From the NCBI GenBank assembly GCA_026707735.1, contig JAPOWH010000019.1, forward strand, positions 186,001 through 250,000: a DNA stretch of 64,000 nt, read 5' to 3'. The first letter of the stretch is position 1. Every line of letters starts with the position of its first letter. A program made the position numbers and the translations under genes. Positions 55,650 to 63,898 of the stretch are shown one piece after another. A model generated the notes under the pieces. The model did not search any database, was not told the origin of the DNA, and saw only the letters and a list, made by a program, of their open reading frames with translations. The DNA comes from Gammaproteobacteria bacterium. Its GTDB lineage: Bacteria > Pseudomonadota > Gammaproteobacteria > Pseudomonadales > Azotimanducaceae.

Positions 55650-57245
55650 ATGCTAGGCCGCATTATCGCATTTTGCGCTGTCTTCCTGCTCGTTTTCGCA
55701 ACTGCATACGATCTAGAAGCGCGCCGATTCGGAGGATCATTCAAGTTCAAGTCGTCCTCGAGCTACGCCAAACCCAAGTGGAGCGGGTCTCGAAAACCTA
55801 AGGCGGCGCCAAGCCGCACCGCGCAAAACACACGTGGGGCAGCAACCACCCGGAACGTGTCGAGCGCTCAAGCGCGTGGCAGCAATTTGGCACGCACACC
55901 TACGAATCACTTTTCAAGCACCAAACAGAAAGCTGCCTATCAGAATTACCAGTCGCAACAGCAATCCAAGTTCCAAGGTCGTTCCATAACTTCGAAGTCG
56001 AAAGCCGCTTCGCGACCCCTTTACCAAAAGGCAGCGAGAAACGCTCGCACGTCGTCTGGCAACTATTGGGATAGACGGGACAACTTCTACGGTGGCTGGA
56101 ACGCGCCCAACTATGTCTATTTCGGGGCGCCGAGCTACGGTATGTGGGACGGGTTCTTCCTGGGCTACATGCTTTCACATGCTATGACTCCTTCCTATGC
56201 CCGTCTTGCCTATCACCACCAACATGATCCAGGAATGCGGGAATGGCGAACTGAAATGGATACGCTGGCTGCAAGCAATGAAGAACTCAAAGCTCAACTC
56301 GACGCTCTCGATGCACAAGTCGCCGAACTAAGTGGAACGGCAATCGATCCCACGTACTTGCCTGCGGGAGTGAATGCGGACTTGGTAATGCCACCTGACA
56401 TGGTCGCCGAACTCAAGCCGACGTTCAAGCTATGCACGGCAGACAAGAATGGCAACTACTACGCATTCGGAAAGCTTCTCGAAGACCAGGCAGGTGGTCA
56501 GGTCAATGTGGAAGTCGTTACAACGGCGGGCTCAATGGAGAATCTCGAAGGCATGCAGAACGGACGTTGCGACGGCGCATTCGTGCAGCGCAATGCCTTT
56601 ACGACATATGCCGACCGCAATCCCGATGGCGCTTACAACTTTGAAAGAGTGTCCACCCCGGCACTGGAATACGCCCATCTAGTCTGCAATCGCAATAGCA
56701 AAGTGAAAGCAGTTGGCGATCTAATTGGAAAGTCGTTGCTAGTCGGCGAGGAAGGATCGGGAACGGAAGTCACTTGGACCGAAATCGTGGCCGTCGACGA
56801 CACTTATAAGGAAGTCAGCACGCGAAATGTTGGCGGCATGTCGGCACTTCAAGACGTCATTGCGGGAAGAAGCGACTGCATGCTCTATGTGGCATCACTC
56901 AATACGCAACTGATGAAGCAAGCCAACAATCGCGGAAAGGAACTGATTCTGGTTCCTGTGAACGACCGAAACCTTGACGACAAGACCTATGGCGAAGGTG
57001 TGAAGTTCGACGGACACATAGATCAATCCGGCGAACAGGTCTACGAATTCACCGATTTGCCAAGCGAGCAGTATGCAAACATCCAGGACGGATTCATCTT
57101 CACACAAGTGAAGACCTTGAGCGTTCCCGTGGACATGGTCGCAAGCCTGGAATGGAAGGGTCAGCATCCTGAGGTCTACAACGACTTGCTTGCCGCCGTC
57201 GGTGGAATTCAACCTAGCATCGATTCCCTAACTGACAAACGCTGA
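55650..57245 (+). CDS. TAXI-type periplasmic binding protein with unusual N-terminal half
   Basis: A 531-residue exported protein; AAGGAG lies seven bases before the ATG. Residues 1-24 are a signal peptide. Residues 25-140 are basic and rich in Ser, Lys, Gln and Arg. Then comes an aromatic stretch (APNYVYFGAPSYGMWDGFF) and a short coiled coil (TLAASNEELKAQLDALDAQ). Residues 270-531 form a periplasmic binding domain of the TAXI class (FKLCTADKNGNYYAFGKLLE, SMENLEGMQNGRCDGAFVQR, GKSLLVGEEGSGTEVTW). Several cysteines (LC, RCDG, VCN, DCM) suggest disulfides. It heads an operon without TRAP permease genes. Confidence 0.8.
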   Translation: MLGRIIAFCAVFLLVFATAYDLEARRFGGSFKFKSSSSYAKPKWSGSRKPKAAPSRTAQNTRGAATTRNVSSAQARGSNLARTPTNHFSSTKQKAAYQNYQSQQQSKFQGRSITSKSKAASRPLYQKAARNARTSSGNYWDRRDNFYGGWNAPNYVYFGAPSYGMWDGFFLGYMLSHAMTPSYARLAYHHQHDPGMREWRTEMDTLAASNEELKAQLDALDAQVAELSGTAIDPTYLPAGVNADLVMPPDMVAELKPTFKLCTADKNGNYYAFGKLLEDQAGGQVNVEVVTTAGSMENLEGMQNGRCDGAFVQRNAFTTYADRNPDGAYNFERVSTPALEYAHLVCNRNSKVKAVGDLIGKSLLVGEEGSGTEVTWTEIVAVDDTYKEVSTRNVGGMSALQDVIAGRSDCMLYVASLNTQLMKQANNRGKELILVPVNDRNLDDKTYGEGVKFDGHIDQSGEQVYEFTDLPSEQYANIQDGFIFTQVKTLSVPVDMVASLEWKGQHPEVYNDLLAAVGGIQPSIDSLTDKR

Positions 57246-57280
57246 CCCATCGAGCACCGTTAGATAGGGAGGATTTCGTC

Positions 57281-58042
57281 GTGTCCATGAAGGTGTACCT
57301 GTCGATGAAATTCGACGACATCAAGACGCGTTTCAGAAACCGCAAGGACCAGAGAGCCAGAGTCGACAAGGACCTTCCCTTGAATGTCAGGTGGGGTTCC
57401 CGAGTCGAGATCTCAGAGGCGCCGTTTCTCTTGCGCGAGGGGTATGGATTCGTGCCATACCCCGGACCGGAATCGCTCATAGGAGCTTTCAGTCGTGTAG
57501 ACATGGCAGGATTGCCGACAGTTCGCTTCTACATGAAGGATCGGGAGAATCCCGATTCGGAATCGATGCTGCTGGTCGCCAGCTCGCCAGACGGCGGAAA
57601 CACCCAAGACGAAATCTATCTCTTTCGAGAAAAGGAAGAGATTCCCATGTATTACACGCGGACGGATGAAGCTCCCAACGAAGATGCGGTGGAGAATGCG
57701 GTTGACTTTTGGATTGGGAAGGACGAGGGCATCATTGGGATGCCCTACTTTCACAGTCCCGATGAAGTCACCTACGAAAGGCTTTGGGAGCCCGACAAAG
57801 ATGAACGAATCGCTGGCGCCAAGTTCACCGAAGACATCAAGCTTGATCCTTACGGCGCGCAATCGTTGCAAGTCGAACACATGAGCACGATGCTTTATGC
57901 ACGCACCTTCGAAGGGATTGGTGGTGAGCAGGATGAATACATGCTGCCAACCGTCGAACACGATGAAAGCGGATTTCGCGTGCGCATTTGGTTGGGACTG
58001 CCTTTGTCGGAAGCCGATTTGGGATTTCCCGATGCGGTGTAG
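57281..58042 (+). CDS. DUF2491 family protein (YjfK-like)
   Basis: A 253-residue soluble protein of the DUF2491 group, to which E. coli YjfK belongs. Distinctive segments are LPLNVRWGSRVEISEAPFLL, DEIYLFREKEEIPMYYTRTD and LYARTFEGIGGEQDEYML. The GTG at 57281 is chosen because GGGAGG ends eight bases upstream; an ATG two codons later is possible. In E. coli, yjfK is the neighbour of the PspA-like yjfJ, and here a coiled-coil protein follows 96 bases downstream. Function unknown. Confidence 0.8.
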   Translation: MSMKVYLSMKFDDIKTRFRNRKDQRARVDKDLPLNVRWGSRVEISEAPFLLREGYGFVPYPGPESLIGAFSRVDMAGLPTVRFYMKDRENPDSESMLLVASSPDGGNTQDEIYLFREKEEIPMYYTRTDEAPNEDAVENAVDFWIGKDEGIIGMPYFHSPDEVTYERLWEPDKDERIAGAKFTEDIKLDPYGAQSLQVEHMSTMLYARTFEGIGGEQDEYMLPTVEHDESGFRVRIWLGLPLSEADLGFPDAV

Positions 58043-58074
58043 CTCATAAATAACCCGTCCAACGCAATCACTCA

Positions 58075-58086
58075 CTCTCTAGAGAG
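58075..58086. promoter_or_regulatory. Palindrome within the operon
   Basis: CTCTCT-AGAGAG, a perfect 12-base palindrome, lies in the 96-base gap before the coiled-coil gene. It may be a processing or regulatory site; position is the only support. Confidence 0.3.
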
Positions 58087-58138
58087 AAATCACAAGAAAA
58101 TCACAAACTAGAAAATTGTCACAACGAGGAAAAGCACC

Positions 58139-58912
58139 ATGTTGAAACATCTAACCTTTTGGAAGAACTACGGCGAGGGGAAACTCGCCAAAGCAGGAGA
58201 CGCCATTCTTGCAGGAATGGTTGAAATCGACCCCGAGGGAGTTTCCCGCGCCGAGATCGCGACCGAACGGGAGAAATTCGAGAAGTTTAGTTTGGAAGTG
58301 GAGGATTATCGCCAGACGTATCGCAAGGAAGCGCAGGAAGCAGAAGCTGCTCGCACATCCTACAACAAGAAAATGGACCAGATCCGAGCTCTCGAGAATG
58401 CGGCTGGATCAGCAGACTCCGCCGACAAGCAGGTCAAGTTTCAAGACGCGGCCGAAAAGCTTCGCAACGAGGCCGCGGAATTGCTGTCCATTGCCAAGAC
58501 CGAAATCGAGGAAGCGGAGATAGCCAAGCAGGATTTGGATGAAGTGGAAGCCATCCAACAGGAGATGGCGGAGACTGTAAAGCTTCTCGAAAGCAATCTG
58601 AAGAAGGCGCAGGCGGAAATGGAAAGAGCTAAGCGCGCGGAATCCAGAGCGCAAAAGCGCGCGGAGCACCAAGAACGATTGGCAGGAATTCGAGAGAATT
58701 CCGGCGCAATGGGCATAGCGTCTCAAGCAATGCAGAAGAAAGCGGAAGCAGCACGCATGAGCGCCAATGCCGCCAATCGTAGAGCAGAACTTCTCGGTGA
58801 TGCCAAGGACAAGAAGGATGAGGTCTTCGGCGATGGCGACGTGGCCGCCGTTCTGGAGAGCGTTGAGACCGCAAGTCAACCGCCGGCGCCCGACCTACCA
58901 GACAAGCTGTAG
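58139..58912 (+). CDS. Coiled-coil protein, PspA/IM30-like by context
   Basis: A 257-residue, highly charged protein that is almost all coiled coil, from about residue 40 to 215 (KRAESRAQKRAEHQERLAGI). The N-terminus (LKHLTFWKNYGEGKLAKAGD) is short and amphipathic, as in membrane-stress proteins PspA and IM30, which use such a helix to bind lipids. Its place after a DUF2491 gene matches the yjfJ-yjfK pair. The sequence itself gives only general coiled-coil similarity, so the PspA link rests partly on context. A GAGGA site precedes the ATG. Confidence 0.6.
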   Translation: MLKHLTFWKNYGEGKLAKAGDAILAGMVEIDPEGVSRAEIATEREKFEKFSLEVEDYRQTYRKEAQEAEAARTSYNKKMDQIRALENAAGSADSADKQVKFQDAAEKLRNEAAELLSIAKTEIEEAEIAKQDLDEVEAIQQEMAETVKLLESNLKKAQAEMERAKRAESRAQKRAEHQERLAGIRENSGAMGIASQAMQKKAEAARMSANAANRRAELLGDAKDKKDEVFGDGDVAAVLESVETASQPPAPDLPDKL

Positions 58913-58921
58913 ACCACAAAC

Positions 58922-59935
58922 ATGAAAAGGTTCATCGTTGCATGCCTATTGCTGGCCGCAGTTCCGTCCCTCGCGGAAACCGAGCTTTCGGTAGTGGTCA
59001 GCGAACTGGCGCCGTGCGCCATGCAACGCGACGGAGAATGGATGGGGTTTTCCGTCGAGTTGTGGGACACCATCGCCGAAGAGCTCGACTGGAACTATGA
59101 CATTGCGGCTCAGGACATTCCAACGATGCTTTCCCAAGTGGAATCAAAGGCTGTAGATGTTGGGATTGGATGCATCAGCGTCAACTATGAGAGAGAGCAG
59201 AGCTTGGATTTCACACACCCGATTTTGGACGGTGGCGTCAAAGCGCTCAGTCGCAAGAGCATGGGAGTGCTTCCACAACTGAGTCGCGAGAGTCAGATCA
59301 TGTTGGTGTTGCTTCTCAGTGTTGTTCTCGTGTTTGCGCACTTGATGTGGTTTTCAGAACGCGGGCGGGAAACTATCGATGATCGCTACTTTCCTGGCAT
59401 ATTCGAAGCGTGCTGGTTCAGCATCGTAACCATGTCGACGGTCGGCTACGGCGACGTCGCGCCACGACGGTGGCTGGGCCGGATCAGCGCCATGCTGATT
59501 ATCTTGCTTGGAGTGACGACGTTCGGGATTATCTTTGGTCAGTTCGCCGCCGACGCCATTAGTCCGCCCGCGGCGAATCCAGTGTCCTCGTACTCAGATC
59601 TCCACAAGTATCGGATCGGAGCGAAGGTTGGAACGTATGCGTACGACTACCTAACGAACTCTGACTTGGAGGTCGTCGACTACGAGACTATGGAAGCGGC
59701 AATTGAGGATCTCCGCAATCGGGAAATAGACTTGGTGATTCACGACTATGTCGCAGTTAGCTACGCCGCAAGGAAAAACGGTGACCTGGTTGAGACCAAC
59801 GCGATGTTCTATCCGCACCACTTAGGATTTGCTTTGGCTCAAGGTTCGCAACTGGTCGAGAGCATTAATCGAACGTTGCTGCAGCTTCGAGAGGACGGTC
59901 GTTATCAGGCCATTCATGACAAGTGGATTAAGTAG
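58922..59935 (+). CDS. Ligand-gated potassium channel, prokaryotic glutamate-receptor (GluR0) type
   Basis: A 337-residue protein with a signal peptide (1-19) and a periplasmic amino-acid-binding domain split in two by a pore, the architecture of GluR0. Lobe 1 (20-120) has the receptor pattern ISVNYEREQSLDFTHPI, in which R91 aligns with the arginine that binds the ligand carboxylate in ionotropic glutamate receptors. Then come helix 1 (126-144), a pore loop with filter TMSTVGYGDVAP (residues 173-178 TVGYGD) and helix 2 (188-210). Lobe 2 (220-337) has VIHDYVAVSY, where D275 could bind the amino group. It starts nine bases after the coiled-coil gene and is co-transcribed. Confidence 0.92.
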   Translation: MKRFIVACLLLAAVPSLAETELSVVVSELAPCAMQRDGEWMGFSVELWDTIAEELDWNYDIAAQDIPTMLSQVESKAVDVGIGCISVNYEREQSLDFTHPILDGGVKALSRKSMGVLPQLSRESQIMLVLLLSVVLVFAHLMWFSERGRETIDDRYFPGIFEACWFSIVTMSTVGYGDVAPRRWLGRISAMLIILLGVTTFGIIFGQFAADAISPPAANPVSSYSDLHKYRIGAKVGTYAYDYLTNSDLEVVDYETMEAAIEDLRNREIDLVIHDYVAVSYAARKNGDLVETNAMFYPHHLGFALAQGSQLVESINRTLLQLREDGRYQAIHDKWIK

Positions 59936-60075
59936 ACGGAAGCCTTGCGCTGTTGTCAATCGTTGGCCAATCGCAAAAATTCAGCTTGTCGCATGTGGCC
60001 CGATCGCGGCGGCCTGTTGCTTGTTCACTGCGTCCTCGCTGTTTTTCCGAGCAAACGACTATGTAAGGTTCCTGC

Positions 60076-60537
60076 TCAGCGCTGGTCAATCCACTCCACG
60101 AGAGCCTTGCTTGGGTCCGATAGCTCATCAAGGGATGTGAAGCAATATCGCTCCCATCCCACTCTTGGAAGTCCGGTGTACAGCATCAGATTTAGGGGAT
60201 AGTTCTCGCAAGGAGTGCAGGTGCGTGAGTCATCCCGAAATAGAAATATAGCCTTCTTCCAAGCAGTGGCTAGTCCAAGCTCGAAAACTACCCCTTCGTC
60301 CGGTGGAACTCCGTTCACCACGGCAAAAATCCCGTCGGCGTTCCAAACGTCGGAAACATCTGCCTGTCCGATGTGATAAGCCCATCCCTTTGTGGTTCTG
60401 TCGATTTGGTTGTTGCGCTCGAATGGTTCGTACACAACCAAACCCAAGGACTGAAGTCTTGCAACCAGCTTACTTAGCGTTTCGCTCTGTAGTGGCGAGA
60501 AACCATAACCGTTGGCAAGGTATACGGATTTGCTCAT
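60076..60537 (-). CDS. Nucleoside 2-deoxyribosyltransferase-like protein
   Basis: A 153-residue protein of the NDT superfamily, which includes enzymes acting on nucleosides and short TIR-like proteins. Marks are VYLANGYGFSPLQ at the N-terminus, NADGIFAVVNGVPPDEG and the catalytic glutamate in EGVVFELGLATAW. KAIFLFRDDSRTC follows. Length and motif order agree with the family. It may salvage deoxynucleosides or process modified ones; substrate not determined. Confidence 0.85.
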   Translation of the reverse strand: MSKSVYLANGYGFSPLQSETLSKLVARLQSLGLVVYEPFERNNQIDRTTKGWAYHIGQADVSDVWNADGIFAVVNGVPPDEGVVFELGLATAWKKAIFLFRDDSRTCTPCENYPLNLMLYTGLPRVGWERYCFTSLDELSDPSKALVEWIDQR

Positions 60538-61436
60538 CGAATTTGCGTTTCCTTGTACTCGTCAATCAGGAGAAATCCAGGCCGCTATTGACGATACGCA
60601 CTAAAAGCCAAATCGACAAGAGTCCGCCTTTCTGAACGTTGCCGCGATCGCAATAGTCTTTCCCAAGTATAGATTGGAGCATTGTTCACAACACGAGTGC
60701 ATAGTGCTTATTTGTCGCAGTAGGCCAGTTATGAGCAAATCGCTTTAGCCCTCCCCCAATAAGCACAAGTTAGCATTTGTTGTACCGCTCATCAGAACGG
60801 CCTCTAATCTCGAATTCGTTTTTGCTGTTTGGGTAGATATCAACCTAGGCAATGTTGTGGAGCAGATCAAGTATCTCTGTGCGTAGATAAGCTTGCAGCA
60901 TTGCAGATGATTGTGCAAGCACGACAGAAATCGCTCGACGACCATCAATGGCGATTCGTCAAGTTGTTCAATGCGGTTTGGCCAGTATAGGGCTCAAGCG
61001 ATTGATCGGTTTAAGGCATTTATTGACGGAACGACTTGCGATAGCTAGCGGGAACGATCGGTATTGATCACTTGGACACAACTATTCTGATTACACAAGT
61101 CGGTCGATTAAATCAATCTACTCTTTACTGATTCATTGGTCGGCTAGCAACACGGTTCAATTAGAGACTTAGGTTGAAGACGCACGCTTGGTCTAAAGAG
61201 TCACATTTCTAGATCACCTGTTCAATACCCATCAACCGCGGAAGTGGCGCATATTCCGCCCTATGAGTGTTGCTGGCTCTACGCCAAAAGAGGGCACAGC
61301 TTATTCCTGTGAAAAATGCGTTGCACGATCCCATCATATGACCGCCGCTAGTAACTCTAACTGGTCTGCCTGAAACTTTGCAATCGCTGGTAGTATCTAA
61401 TTTCAGAACAGTGGCATCAGTTCGAGCGGACATTCA
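60538..61436. other. Long intergenic region, no gene recognised
   Basis: Nearly 900 bases with only short open frames of improbable composition. I saw no tRNA-like T-loop, terminator, CRISPR or insertion-sequence end. It may hold regulatory sequence or decayed coding DNA. Confidence 0.55.
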
Positions 61437-63392
61437 ATGAATTCACCTAAACGAAGAACCCCAGTTCGTACTGCTGGACTAATCGTAATTGGAATGGTTG
61501 CGGGCGCAGGTGCCGTGATTGGGTTCTCGTTGCTTACCAATCAGGAGGGGGCACTAGACAAAGCAAACTCAATTGCAAGCGATGGCCTAACAAATCGTGC
61601 AACAAAAAGCGCGACAAGTCAAGGTTACTCTGATTCATCGGAATTGTTAGGAGAAAACTATAACGCTGACCTGAATGAGTTATCGCAACTAGCAGCTGAC
61701 TTCGCCGGAACGGTGGCTCTACACAATCTGCTTCTCAATACCGGAGAAGAAAGTCTTCAGACATTTTTAGAGCAATCCCGGAAGATCGACTCGCCGCACC
61801 GACGTCACGTTGCCGAACAGTCTATCTTCCAGCGATGGGGCGCATTGAACCCCAAGCGAGCGCTTTCGCAAATCTCTATGTTGCCCGATTACCGGCACGA
61901 TGCTATGGTGGCGACGGTGTTTGGGGAGTGGTCGGTAGCCGACTTGGATAGCGCAGTGAGGCATGCCAAGTCTCTAGAGAACCAATATCGGTTCGCCGCG
62001 TTACAGGGGATTCTTAGAACAAGAGACGATCTGTCGAGTGACCTTCAACGGCAGATCGCCAAGCAGCTGGGCAACGAGCAGTACGCTTTGGACCTGAAAC
62101 ACAATTCAAGAGTATCTGAACCTAGCCAAAGTCCGGATCAGTCATGGCATGAGCTCGTCAATGATGACCAAGACGACGTGTCTCAACTAACCATATTGAT
62201 CGAGCTCGCCGATTCCTTGGTGGAAAAGCAAGGGATCCAAGCGATTGGCCTAATCAACGAATCACTGACTGATAGAAGTGTACGCTCGGCCGTTGTCAGA
62301 TCTGCATTGCACCGAATCGCACGATCGAACCCGCAGAAGACTTTTCATCAGGCAATGTCGTTGCCTCGAGACTTGCGCGAGACATCCCTGCGCACCATTG
62401 TTGAAGCTTGGGCCCAATCAGATCCGATGGGAGCGCTTGATCGCATCGGATCGCTCAAGACGAACAGCATGCAACGTACATTGCAGGAACGAGTCTTGCG
62501 AGCATGGGCCAACCGAGATCCCCAAAATCTCTTTGATAACGTTGAGCACCTACCCGAGAATCTGCAATCCTCAGGCGAGCAAGAGGCCATGCTCGGAGTG
62601 GCGCGATCCTCGCTGGCTGAAGCCGTCATGTACCTGTCAGTTTTGACGGACTCGAAGAGGAAATCAGAACTAGCGAACGCAATTGCGTCGAGCTGGGCGC
62701 ATCTCGACGCCTATGGAGCCCTTGACTGGGCGTTGTCGGTCGAACTCACCGACGACGCTGTGCATCGCAACGTAATGTCGCGTGTATTGCGCGCGGTTGT
62801 GCAGATCGATCCTGATCTCGCCATGGAAACGGCATTGAACCTGCCGTTTTACAAGTCTCGATTTGGGCTGGAATCCGTGGTCATTGTTGACTTGGCTCAA
62901 GTGGATTTGGAAAAGGCCGTAGCGTTTCTTCCGAAAGTTCGTGAAGGAAGAACCAAGACAAGTGCATACAGCAGCGTGGGTAAGGTCCTTGTGGAGAATG
63001 GAGAATTCGATCGAGCACGGAGGCTGAGTGGGCAGTTGCCGGAAAACGCTCGCTCGAGCTATTTGAGCTCAATATTCGGACATTGGGCACAACAGGATCC
63101 CCACTCGCTGTTTGAAGCGCTCGATCGGATTTCTGATGCTGGCACAAAAGCGCTGGCCGCACTCCAACTTGTGGTCCACAATTCTCGCGCAAAAATGCTA
63201 GAAGCAGATCAACTTGCCCATATTACGAGCCTCTTCGGCGATGGCACTTCAATCCCAGGGCACGGGAGCTTTGTAATCTCCGTTGACGAATCGGCTCAAC
63301 GCGCTGCGAACCTCGATGTGGTTCGCATGACATTAGAGCAGTCGCTTGCTGAATCCCTGCTGAAAGAAGCAGTTAGGTCGAGTTCCGAGTAG
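61437..63392 (+). CDS. Membrane-anchored alpha-solenoid repeat protein
   Basis: A 651-residue protein with one N-terminal anchor (residues 13-33, GLIVIGMVAGAGAVIGFSLL) and then helical repeats of about 36-40 residues recognised by W-x4-DP-x2-A/L: WGALNPKRALSQI, WAQSDPMGALDRI, WANRDPQNLFDNV, WAHLDAYGALDWA, WAQQDPHSLFEAL. The pattern suggests a HEAT- or TPR-like solenoid facing the periplasm. No catalytic motif is visible. It could be a scaffold or assembly factor. I do not recognise a named family. Confidence 0.75.
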   Translation: MNSPKRRTPVRTAGLIVIGMVAGAGAVIGFSLLTNQEGALDKANSIASDGLTNRATKSATSQGYSDSSELLGENYNADLNELSQLAADFAGTVALHNLLLNTGEESLQTFLEQSRKIDSPHRRHVAEQSIFQRWGALNPKRALSQISMLPDYRHDAMVATVFGEWSVADLDSAVRHAKSLENQYRFAALQGILRTRDDLSSDLQRQIAKQLGNEQYALDLKHNSRVSEPSQSPDQSWHELVNDDQDDVSQLTILIELADSLVEKQGIQAIGLINESLTDRSVRSAVVRSALHRIARSNPQKTFHQAMSLPRDLRETSLRTIVEAWAQSDPMGALDRIGSLKTNSMQRTLQERVLRAWANRDPQNLFDNVEHLPENLQSSGEQEAMLGVARSSLAEAVMYLSVLTDSKRKSELANAIASSWAHLDAYGALDWALSVELTDDAVHRNVMSRVLRAVVQIDPDLAMETALNLPFYKSRFGLESVVIVDLAQVDLEKAVAFLPKVREGRTKTSAYSSVGKVLVENGEFDRARRLSGQLPENARSSYLSSIFGHWAQQDPHSLFEALDRISDAGTKALAALQLVVHNSRAKMLEADQLAHITSLFGDGTSIPGHGSFVISVDESAQRAANLDVVRMTLEQSLAESLLKEAVRSSSE

Positions 63393-63529
63393 CAGAGCAG
63401 TTGAGGTGGATAGAACTCGTACACACAGTCAATTCGTGCACACCCGCTTCGGCCAACAAATAATCTTGCACTGCGCACTTTGCAGTTCGTCACTTGAGCG
63501 CGATAATCGCCCCGTCCTGTGTCTATCTC

Positions 63530-63541
63530 TGTTTATAAACA
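63530..63541. promoter_or_regulatory. AT-rich palindrome
   Basis: TGTTTATAAACA, a perfect 12-base palindrome in the gap between two convergent genes. Its role is unknown; it could be a regulator site or part of a transcription end. Confidence 0.25.
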
Positions 63542-63595
63542 ACATTCAGCGGACTGAATAGAACGTCGTCGCGGTAGATTCAGAAGTTGCGACTT

Positions 63596-63898
63596 TCAAA
63601 GGACCTGTTCAAAGACTTCTAGTTGTGGATGGCCCACGTATGTGCCTTTGGGAGCACTCCGTTGCCCGTGGGCTTTACGAAATGCATCCGACTCAGTCCA
63701 AGCTTCAAATGCACCGCGCGACTCCCAGACTGAATGCGAGGCATACAGCGTGAACTCGTCGTTGGTGGGTCCACGCAATAGAGCAAACTGCTTGAATCCG
63801 GGCACATCAGCCAAGTGCGACTCTCGTGTCCGCCAAACGGTTTCAAATCCTTCCTCGAAACCTTTGTTGATTTTGAACCGATTCATAGCTAGAAACAT
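63596..63898 (-). CDS. Antibiotic biosynthesis monooxygenase (ABM) domain protein
   Basis: A 100-residue protein of the ABM/IsdG ferredoxin-like fold: FLAMNRFKINKGFEEGFETV, WRTRESHLADVPGFKQFALL, EFTLYASHSVWESRGAFEAW. From memory, N, W and H in these positions are also those used by heme-degrading IsdG proteins, so a heme-degrading or a quinol-oxidising role is possible. The ATG at 63898 is chosen because AAGGAG lies about eight bases upstream; the open frame extends 20 codons further. Confidence 0.85.
   Translation of the reverse strand: MFLAMNRFKINKGFEEGFETVWRTRESHLADVPGFKQFALLRGPTNDEFTLYASHSVWESRGAFEAWTESDAFRKAHGQRSAPKGTYVGHPQLEVFEQVL

Noticed and set aside
60745-60948. Short minus-strand frame of 67 codons in the long intergenic region
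   Set aside because: Odd composition, no ribosome site and no neighbours; not supported as a gene.
61209-61433. Minus-strand frame of 74 codons ending just before the solenoid gene
   Set aside because: Reads as random protein with several rare residues; the region is likelier the promoter of the solenoid gene.
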